Origin: Pochonia chlamydosporia 170
Taxonomy: Eukaryota; Ascomycota; Sordariomycetes; Hypocreales; Clavicipitaceae
DNA length: 64,000 nucleotides
Direction of reading: 5' to 3'
NCBI RefSeq assembly: GCF_001653235.2
Contig: NC_035795.1
Coordinates: forward strand, 1,240,001 to 1,304,000
A model generated the notes under the pieces. That model was not told the DNA's origin and made no database searches. It was given only the letters and a program-made list of their open reading frames with translations. Of this stretch, positions 55,010 through 64,000 are shown piece by piece. The position numbers were made by a program, and so were the translations under genes. Every line of letters starts with the position of its first letter. Position 1 is the stretch's first letter.

Positions 55010-56986
55010 CTATACCTCGTCATCAGCCTTGACACTAGCTGGTTCAGCATCAGTCGTGTCGGCTTTTGCTTCTGGAGCAGTTTCAGGCTTGGCCTCACCA
55101 CCAGCTTTGACGCCGTTGGATTCAGCCTTCTTGGTCTCGCCGTGGGATTCTGAGGTCCCATTCACTCCATTCGCCGGCGTGTCACTGGCCAGCAACTTAT
55201 TCCACTTATCGAGGAGGGTTTGTGACCGCTTCTTGAACTGGAACTCCTCCTCACGAGGGATAGCATCGAGCTTGAGAATCGCCTTCAACACCTTGTTGAT
55301 CTTGGTTGTCCGGATGATGGATCCTTCAAGGTCAACAAACTTCTCCAAGAGGGAGATGAACTCTGACATGCTGGGCATCTCTTCCTCCTTGGGTTGCTGG
55401 TCCCGTGTCAAGAGACCCTTTTGAAGCTTGTGGCGAAGGAACAAAACCTCCTTCTACGCAATGCGTCAGCAAGTCGATCGTGCATGCTAAAGGGACATTG
55501 AGCAATAACTTACCACCTTGCGCTTGTGACGCTCCTCAGGAGTCATCTTATTCTCCTTGGAGGTCTCAGCAGCCTTCTTCTCGCCACCCTCCTTGGTATC
55601 CTTGGTCTCCTTGGGCTTCTTGGTCTTGACCTTGGTAATCTTGGCGGCAGATCCGCCCGTGGACTTGGGTGTACCAGCTCCGTTTGCTGTCTTTGGCGTG
55701 GACGACGTGTTAAGTTTAATCTTGGGCTTCTTGACAGAATCGGTGCGTTGGGGGGTCTATCAAGAGAAAGAAAAATATTAGTTGGTGCACAACCCCAAAT
55801 TTTAGGAGAGTTGGCGGCAAAGCTGGCACTTACAGCAACCTCGTCCTCAGCCTTTCGCTTCTTGGACTTCTTAGCAGATGCATCAGCATCAGGCACTTCA
55901 GCGTCTTCCTCATCCGCAGCCTTGTTCTTGCCCTTCTTCCCCTTCTTGGGAGTAGCAGCAGCTTCCCTTAAGGCTTCCTCTTGAGCAATCAGCTCTTCCT
56001 GGAAGCTCTTGAGAATATCTTTATAGTAATCGACGGGGTGGTGTTCAATGGCCAATTCGAACGCGGCCTTCAGGTCTTTGCGCATCTTGTCGTTGATTGT
56101 GTCCTTGGCCTTCTCGGCGCTGAGCTCGGAAAGGTTGGTGTTCTTCTCCCATCCACTGTTGTAAATCGCGTCAGTAAACCAACATCCACAATAATGTAAC
56201 TGTTTGCGACATCAATGTAGGGGGGGGGATACTCACAACTCGTTGGTGTGCAGGTACATGACGGGAAAGGTACGGTCATTGATTCTCTTGCCACCGTCAG
56301 CAAAAGCTTCAGAATATGTGCCGTCTGGCTTGGCTGCAGACACAGGCCGGCTAGTAACCAGGGCTTGAGGCAGCATGTCTTCGTCGCAAATAATGGCCGG
56401 CCAGGCAGGGAAGCCCTTGAGCTTCACCAAGAAGTGGTCACCAGGCTTCGCGTCAGTGTGCGTCAGGCGGGCCTTTGATCCCTTTCTGCTGAGGCCACCT
56501 CCAGTGGACTTGCGGCGACCGCCCTTGGCTTTCGCTGTTGGGGTCTCCGCAATGGTGACTGTGGTGGTGTCTCCCTCAACCGCCGTCGTGTCAGCTGCAT
56601 CCTTCATGTCGACATCCGCATCACCAGTCGTGGCGTCCTTCTCTGGTTCGACCTTGTCGGTCGCGTTGTCAGTGGTTTCGGCGGGTTTGGGTTCTAATGC
56701 CGCATCGTCTTGTCAGCACGGTGTCCCAAAACGAGCTGGCCAAAGGCTGCAACGCGACGGGACAGAAATTTCACCCAATTGATGTTTTCGTGGCGGGAAA
56801 ATATTCACCGTCGCACGCCATCTTTGGGCTGCCTGCTACGTGCAAAGAAAACTTACCGTTTGAACCCTTCGCGCCATCTTCAACGACTGCGCCCTCAGCC
56901 TTGGTCTCTGGAGCAGGAGCAGGAGCTGGAGCATCGCCAGCAGCTGGCGCCGTGACCTCTGCGTTCTCAGCTGCCTTGTCGGCCAT
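55010..56986 (-). CDS. PWWP-domain chromatin protein with LEDGF/TFIIS-like C-terminal domain
   Basis: Five exons, 56857-56986, 56693-56237, 56155-55834, 55756-55514 and 55453-55010, give 531 aa. After an Ala/Pro/Glu-rich N-terminus and a basic stretch (KGGRRKSTGGGLSRKGSKAR), a PWWP domain occupies about residues 105-200: PGDHFLVKLKGFPAWPAIICDEDMLP (here W-P-A-I follows P-A) up to FPVMYLHTNEFGWEKNTNL. A Lys-rich nuclear linker (KKGKKGKNK, KKSKKRK) leads to a helical domain near residues 385-475 (EVLFLRHKLQKGLL, SEFISLLEKFVDLEGSIIRTTKINKVLKAILKLD) of the LEDGF IBD / TFIIS N-terminal type. PWWP domains bind methylated histone tails such as H3K36me and DNA; such IBD-type domains recruit transcription elongation partners. 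A nuclear role linking H3K36-methylated chromatin to elongation is inferred. The C-terminus is acidic and disordered. Confidence 0.9.
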
Positions 56987-58019
56987 TGCGGCGCAAGAAA
57001 TTAGATGGCGACGATGCGCGTATGATCACTGAGGGTAGAGTCGCTGCCTCGTGATTCACGTGGAACGTTGTGTGTAGCTACACGAAGGACGGGAGAAGCT
57101 CAACTCGGGGTGGCTGAACGCGTATCTGGGTCGCGTAGGGCGTATGTCGTATCGAGATGAAGTCGCAAAAGCGTGCTGGCGCGAAAACGGCGAGAGTTGT
57201 CAAGTTGGATTGCGCAATTGCAAGAGAATCCCAGCCACTCCCGCGTTTTTGCCTTGGATGGGGGGTTGATGAAGGGAAAACACATGTAGGCTGGGCAGGA
57301 TGGCCAAAGGAAGCACCTCAAACGTCACCAGCAAGTTGCATCACGTGACCGGAGTAGTGTCGCTGATCGAGATGATCCCGGCACGGTGGAGTTTGGATTT
57401 TGAGTGTTGGGAGTTGGGACTGGATGAGTCTCTTTCCCGTCTCGTCTGGTCTGGTCTCAACTTTTGGTTTGCAGAAAGCAGAAAACAGAAAACAGAAAAC
57501 ATCCACCAACCAACCCGTTTACGCGCCGGACGGAAACCGGCATGTCCCTTTCAATTCCCGGTTCTTGTGATCGACTTGCAAAGTAGCTCGCTCGACAACT
57601 CAACTTCATGTTTACATCGCACCGTTGGCTCGCTCACTCCCTCCCTCAAACACGCGCACAAAACAAAAGCCAACCGTTTCTTCTCGCTGTGCTGAAAGCC
57701 CCCAACTGCAGCCACCATCAATCAGCCTTCCCGTTTGCAACGCCACCGTCCACTTGATGCTGTTGGCTTTGTTTCGTCTCAATTGTTCCCAGTCCCTCGC
57801 CATTCTCGAGTCACTTCCCATCCACCCACACAACTCCTTGTTCACAATTGCTCTTTGATAACCCCCGTAAACGTCATGTTAAAAAATGATACCATTTTGT
57901 ATGACATTGATAAATCTCATTCCAAAGTGTCAAGTATTGTACATTGTCGCTCCCAAACATCAGGTACCCCCATTATTTTATCCAGCGCTTGCTCACGTCA
58001 GCCCGAGAACACAAAGCGC
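56987..58019. other. Intergenic DNA between BRR2 and the PWWP gene
   Basis: PWWP gene promoter and BRR2 3' flank (both genes on the minus strand). Contains a reverse GGTCTGGTCTGG-type motif (57444-57456) and an AGAAAAC-type repeat at 57474-57500. No gene seen. Confidence 0.55.
57474..57500 (+). repeat. AGAAAAC-type short repeat
   Basis: Four near-copies of CAGAAAA in tandem, the first one variant, about 490 bp upstream of the PWWP gene start. Confidence 0.85.
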
Positions 58020-61000
58020 CTATTCCTCCTCGTCTTCATCGTCTTCGTCGTCATCTACATCCATTCCTTCAGCAGCTGTGACTGTAAATTCGCGCTCCTG
58101 ATCCACTCCAATGTAGCTGTCGCTCATCAAAAACAGCTTCAAGTTGTGCTCCCCTGCCGCCGGTACAGTGTACTCAAGCTTGACACTCAACTCACGGCCA
58201 ATTGTTACTCTCTTGATCGCAAGGAGATTTCGAGTCTTGTCATCGCCAACCACCAACCACCAATTCTCCATCTTCTTGGTTGGATAGAATGGCGCGTGCA
58301 CTGTAGAGTCGAGCTCATCGTCCTCTTCCAGGTTGCGTGTAATCTTGATATTAAGATATGAGGGTTCGCCTGCTTGAATTTCGTCTTCGTCGAGAACCTC
58401 GTGCTCGAGCTCGAGGTCGGGGTATTTGTCGTTTGTAAAGCCAGCGGCTTCTGCAAGCTGCTTCTGTGACAAACCGAGACGTTTGACCAGGTTATTGTAA
58501 TCAGCATTCTCGTCAGGGTTCATGGCTTCCATGAAGTCAAAGATGTCCTTGATACTAAAGCAAACGGTTAGTAACAATATCTCATCACGATGAAATCAAA
58601 ACGTAAGAATTGTGACAACGTACCCAAAGTCATTTGCAACCTTGACCACGTCTTGTGCGAAATGAGGAATCTGCTTCAGCGGGCTATCTCGATCCCACAT
58701 AGCTTGAACAACCATCTGCGACATCTCCATGGCGTTCATGGCATTGAGGTGGCCATCAGACGACAGAATATCAACCATGGCACTCAACAAACTTAGAACC
58801 CTTGACAGCAGAGTCTCCTGGTCCTTTGCCAGGTCAATAGGAAGCTGCATCCTAGAGAAGTGCGCCTGAAGAAGGACGAAAGCCTTGAAGTGAGGTGAAT
58901 CGTATGCCGGCTGAGACATCTTGACGGGGACTCTGTCATAGATGCGGCGAAGCAGGCCCTCTTCATGACGCCGTACTTGAATTGACTCAAACTCGGTAGC
59001 GGAAGTTACGATTTCAAGGATACCCTTCAACTTGGTTCGTGCGCTCAGCGAGAGAAGGAACGTCTGCATTGTGATGTATGAAATGTTGTAGTATGCACCA
59101 ATCATGGCAGCATTCTGAGGCGAGACGCTGCCGTCCTCGTCATCGAAATCGATAATCTTGGATTCCGTCAGCTCACGCAGCGTTGTCTCCACGAGGTCAG
59201 ACATGTAGTTGCTAAGAGCCTCATGAGTGGTGCTGGTCAAGTTATAGTAGCTAGGATTAGCCAGCAATCGACGGTAGAAGTACGTAAACGTCGTCCAGTT
59301 GATGGCGTCGTCACCAGATTCAATCATCTTGGTGCTGATTTCCGTCACAGAGGCGTCGTGAAGGTAGTTGTGCAGATGCGACTCAACGGGCAAAGCTTCG
59401 TTCAAGAATTTCTTGTAGTACTCGCGTTTCACTGAAGGAACCATGAGAACACCTCGGCCCCTTCCATCCCTGGAAGGCTTCAATGACTTGCCAAACATCT
59501 GCAGCACTTCGCTAAGAGGATAGTCAACATATCGGTGTTCCCTGCCCTCAAAGTACTGAGTACCCATGACAATTACGAGATGGGCAGTGCTTGTCAGCTC
59601 CCAGCACGTATCTCGCGAGGCGACGAGAACCTGAATGGCGCCATTGTCGTACAAATGCTTGACAATACGCTTATCACTCTGGCTCAAGGCTTCGTGATAA
59701 TATCCAACACCGTGGGAAAGTGCCTCTGCCAGCGCTTCTTCATGAACACGGTCGAGGAGTGGTCGCATTTGGTCTACTTCAGCGTGTAGGAAACGATCCT
59801 CGTCATCATCCGCAACGCAGGCAGCAAGCAAATCTCTGGCAGTTTGTCTCGTCTGCTTTCGGCTAGAGACGAACACCATGGCTGGCTTATCCGCAGACAT
59901 TTGGGTAATGGCAGCGTAAGCAGGCTTCGCCATGGCCAGCATGAGAGAAGGGAAATGAGGGTTGGAATATGATTGTACATGGAGCTCCAGAGGCACTGGT
60001 CTCACATGTGGACTGAAGTTGTAAATATCGTGTTTCTTGGCGTCAATCCACTCTCCGATATCTCTTGCATTTGCCAATGAGACACTTAATGCAACGATGC
60101 GCATTGGCAATTCTGTTTGGGTTCGGATATAATGCATGCGAGAGACAATGATCTCGTACACGTAACCCATGTAACCTCCAAGCAGGTGGATGTCGTCCGC
60201 GATGAACAGTTGAACACTTTGCACATTCTTGCGCCTCTTCCACTGTCTGGACAGCACATCCCACTGTGTTGGTGTCGCCAAAATCAGGTCTCCTTGCTCG
60301 AGAAGCTTCAAATCAGTAGCAGTCTCTCCCGTCAGCTTGACGATTTCCTTCCCACCATTCAGGTGGGCCAACCGCTTCTGCCAGTCTTGCAACCTAGCGT
60401 CGACAACCTCCTGGAAGGGAGCAATATAGACAGCTCGGCCAGCATCCCCCTGAGTCCAGTGCCGTAGAATAGCAAATTCTGCACAGACAGTTTTGCCACT
60501 GCCAGTCGGGGCACCGATGAAAACGTTCTGGTCAGTCTTGTACAGAGAGTTGAAAGTCTGAGTTTGAATCCTGTTGAACTGTTTCCAATCAGGGTACAGA
60601 TCCACATAGTTTGAGACCTTTAATGCCGAAACGGGGAGAGGCTGCAGCTCCAAGAGTTCCGTGTGTGGCGGGAACTTCTCTGGCAGGATGAGCTTGTGGA
60701 AAGGGACGGCCAATCTCGTCTCCGAATGCATCCATCTGTCTGAAATGACAGACACAAAGTAGTTGGGAGGCATTGGGTCGGTGATGGGAACGGTGAAGTC
60801 GACAATGTGCTCATTTGCCTCAGACTCTGCGTAGTCCTTGCGCAAAAGGAAAGTGTCCTGGAACAGAATGTCTTCGCCATCACAGTCTTCTACAATAATC
60901 CAGAAACTCTCGGCAGCGCCATGCAGGCTGTCATCCCACTCGAAGTTGGGAGTGATGCCAAGTTCTACTCTCAGCATCGAGCGCGTCATTGGTTGAACTT

Positions 61001-64000
61001 GAGCTTGAACTTCAACTCTCGGGAACTTGGCGACAAACCCACAAACAGCTCTCCCGGCCTTGGGCATGCCGAGCAATTCGCCCATACGGGGAGGGTCGAG
61101 GTCAAAGTAACTACTCCACGAGACATCGATTCGCTCCGCTTTTTGGATGATATCCTTGGAGCAAGTTGGGAACTGGCGCAAGGGCGTCATGGTCGGCCAC
61201 ATACGCTTCTCAGCCATCTTGCACAGATCCAGCGCTGTCTTGGCGACAGACGCCCATCCCTTTCTCAGTGTAATCTCAAACACGGCACGCAGAATACGAC
61301 CAGCACTTTGAGTGACATACACCATGTCAGCCATGAGAGCAAGCCCGTCAAGCTTGAGTCGAGAGATGTATGCTTGCAGAAGAACATTGATCTTGGCATG
61401 TGGTTCTTCTATGCTCTCCTTGACAGGAACGGGTACTCTGCCCATGAGCTTTGCCAACTCAAGCTTTTCATCCTGTCGCACAGGAATGTATTTGAATTCA
61501 GCGCTAAGCGCAAAGACACGGAAGAGCTCAATCGTGGTAATGGACGGCTGAATCAAATTGTTGTAGGTATCCATGGAAGTGGAGGTGATGTAGTAATGCG
61601 AGGCAATGCGTCCGAGATCAGTAGACTGCAACTTGCCCGTCTTTTCGTCATACTTGATGAGATTGGACTTTCGCAGCATCAAGGCGGCAGAATGAATCAG
61701 ATCGACTCGTTTCTGCTCCAGCGCATCATCGTCTTCGTATTCTGCTCCGACCTGGTAAAGCCCGGGAGATCGCAGCATACGAACGAACAGATAGGTATAC
61801 CCCAGCCACTCAACACCCTCATCCCGAGTCCTAACATTTCCTAGCACGATTTCGGCATTGAGATTGTCCACCAACTTGCTAACAAACTGACTTTCAATAG
61901 GCAGTTGCTGATTGAGCAGCGAGAGATAGTACTGAATTTCGGTCTGCGTTGTGATGATGATGCCTTCACCATACGTGTCAAACTGCGGTCGACCAGCACG
62001 GCCGAGCATTTGAAGAACATCTTGAGGACTGAGTTCGACCCAACTACCCTTCTCCGGTGAGTAGACCTGGGTGCCCTTGATGACGACGGTATGGGCAGGT
62101 AAGTTGACACCCCAAGCCAGGGTAGCGGTTGACACCAAAACTTGAATAGCGCCGCTGGCAAAGAGATCCTCCACATCAGCTCTGTCTACTCTGTTCATAC
62201 CGGCGTGATGGATACCGAATCCATATGGTAAAATGTCCTTCAAGTCCGCATCGGTTGCTTGGCTGGCAGCTTCATTGAGAACCTCTCTGCTTCCTGCATC
62301 GTGTCGAAGGATTTGATTGATCGTATCCAGCTCCAGTGCTTTGTCTCGGATATACTTGGCCGTCTTCGCAGTCTCTTTTCTTGAATGAACAAAGATGATC
62401 ATCTGGTTCCTGTTTGAGCCAACATGTTCCATAACTTTGTTGTAAGTCACGTCATTCATCGTCTTCAACTGTTTAATAGCCTTGCGATCTGTGACACCAA
62501 TAAACTCTTGACGCAGTGGACAAGGCCTAAAGGTGCTGTCAAAGTGGAAGAGATCCTTCTTGACATCGCAACGCAAGAAGCTTGCAACATCCTTGTAGTT
62601 GGGAAGTGTGGCGGACAAGCCCACAATTCGGACAGGCTCTCCAGTTTGCTCCGTCTTTCGAATAGTTCGGGCGACGATGCTTTCCAAGACGGGGCCACGA
62701 TCGTCGTGGAGCAAGTGAATTTCATCAATAATAACAAGTCGAACCAGATTTGTGTAGGTGAGGTCGTTGGCCTTTCTGGTAATAACGTCCCACTTTTCAG
62801 GAGTTGTGACAATAATTTGAGTCTCGGCAATTTGCTGTTTGGTGAGTTGTCGATCACCAGTCAATTCAGAAACGCGAATACCGTATGGTTCCAGCCTCTT
62901 TCCAAAGTTGCCAACCTGTTCTTGAACCAGAGCCTTTAAAGGCGCAATATAGACAATTTTGAAGGCATCTAGGTCGATATCTCCAGTCTCTGGGTTTCTA
63001 TTCTTACCAATCTCCCGCAAAATCGTCAACATGGCCACGTTTGTCTTACCACTACCGGTAGGGGCGCACACTAGCATGTTGCCATCGTCTTGAAAAGCGG
63101 AGGGATAGCACTTGGACTGGATCTTGTTCAAAGACTTGGCGGTGCTGAACGGCCCACGCGACCATTCAGGCATGTCAGTAATAGGAATCAGGACATCGCC
63201 AGGCTCGTTTCGCTTCTTGGGTGGGGGAACGTGAATCTCCTCATAGCCTTTGAACGACCTCTTCGTTGAGCCTTCTGGTAACCGTACCTTGGCGTTTGTC
63301 ATGAGATGGTTGCCTTGGTCGAACACCAAGTTATCGAGGTTAACCACCTTCTTGGGCTGCAGTCCTCCCACCAAGTGACCCTCTGATCGTTCCTGCTTTG
63401 GCGCTTCAGCGTTGAACGAGGCTGGAACATCAATGTCCATTTTGATGTCTACTTTTCGTTTCTTCTCATCCCCAGCCGGTGATATGCCCCGCAACTCATC
63501 GAGAATCTTTTGGTGTCCTTCAGAACCCATCTCTCGTTCAACAGTCTCCCGGTCCTCGGCAGACTCGGCGCGAGCCAGCTTTGTGAGCCAGAATACCTTT
63601 TGTCTATTTTCCACGAGCTTCTGGACCAATTCGTGATGTTCAAAGTCAAACAGCTCCATGAGGTCGTTTTCGATTTCTCGAAGAGACTTCTCCTCACCCT
63701 CGGGCTCGTCTGGTTCACCGGACAGAATACGAAGAGCATCCTTGGTCTTGTTCGTTTGTTCGTGGGCATCGGGATACAGACTGCCAATCTGACGCTGTAG
63801 CCAGAAAGCATCGATATCTCTGGCGGGTATTGACTTCTTCTCTTCGCCTTTCCTTTTGGCACCCCCTGGGCCTGAATCAAGAACCATCTCGTCGTCATCC
63901 AAATTTTCAGTTGCCTTTGGTCCAGATGCTTCTCCACCATCTTGCTCATCTTCGTCCTCTTCGTCTTCGGATGATTCGTCTCGGACCTCATTGACAATTG
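58020..64000 (-). CDS. BRR2: U5 snRNP RNA helicase Brr2 (N-terminus beyond window)
   Basis: Brr2 is the Ski2-like helicase that unwinds U4/U6 RNA to activate the spliceosome. The frame is open to the right edge, so the gene is cut at its 5' end. Two exons are visible: 64000-58624 and 58554-58020, joined as FG/IKDIFDFMEAMNP; 1,969 complete codons lie in the window, so roughly 200 N-terminal residues of a typical Brr2 are missing. The first helicase cassette is complete: CAPTGSGKTNVAML (motif I), DEIHLLHDDRG (II), GLSATLPNYKDVA (III) and QMLGRAGRPQFD (VI), followed by its Sec63 unit. The second keeps GAPTGSGKTVCAEF but has ADDIHLLGG and SVSLANARD in place of DExH and SAT, the decay known for Brr2's inactive second cassette. 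The C-terminal Sec63 unit ends in an acidic DDDEDDEDEEE tail. The visible N-terminal part is also very acidic (ESSEDEEDEDEQDGG). Confidence 0.97.

Noticed and set aside
60807..61844. 345-codon plus-strand frame inside BRR2
   Set aside because: It lies fully antisense to the conserved helicase coding sequence. Open antisense frames are common where third positions favour C or G. No domain seen.

Overview
The window reads as nuclear DNA of a filamentous ascomycete, most likely a Sordariomycete and plausibly of the order Hypocreales. The genes carry short 50-100 nt introns with GT...AG borders, each has its own promoter, and the recognisable proteins are fungal housekeeping families. No species can be named from the sequence. 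I see no transposon, tRNA, rRNA, CRISPR array, viral gene or secondary-metabolite cluster.

Layout, left to right. An atypical extended SDR protein (1082-2421, minus) is followed by a 5.2 kb gene-poor stretch. Next come F-actin capping protein beta (7679-8646, minus), a BAH-PHD chromatin reader (9532-11089, minus), an Atg22-type vacuolar permease (12514-14556, minus), a small GRGGAGN-repeat Par32-like protein (16038-16723, minus) and a CHORD-CS co-chaperone (17537-18651, minus). A glutaredoxin-like protein (19137-19523, plus) runs tail to tail into an HpcH/HpaI aldolase (19566-20626, minus). RNA polymerase II subunit Rpb7 (21697-22394, minus) and an Mpo1-type sphingoid-base dioxygenase (24639-25408, plus) follow.

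The middle is less conserved: an unrecognised Cys/His protein (25987-26712), a FAD monooxygenase (27259-28685) and a giant secreted glycine-rich repeat protein (30037-33174), all on the minus strand. After a 3.3 kb gap come mitochondrial arginine-specific carbamoyl-phosphate synthase large chain (36454-40246, plus), Npl4 (40838-43005, minus), Sec66 (43789-44609, plus) and a short unrecognised fungal protein (45515-45973, minus).

A second gene-poor stretch of about 4.9 kb leads to ORC3 (50847-53340, minus), a PWWP/LEDGF-type chromatin protein (55010-56986, minus) and the U5 snRNP helicase Brr2 (58020 to the right edge, minus), whose N-terminus lies outside the window.

Functionally this is mostly independent cell machinery: transcription, splicing, replication, chromatin, ER translocation, p97 pathway and autophagy. 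There is no operon-like or cluster logic. The least explained item is the 1,045-residue secreted glycine-rich protein. It has four copies of a short hydrophobic module set in GGLTGG/GKGGLDL repeats, two dibasic sites before the repeats and a tyrosine-rich tail. Exon borders below were worked out by hand from splice signals and reading-frame continuity. None is supported by transcript data.
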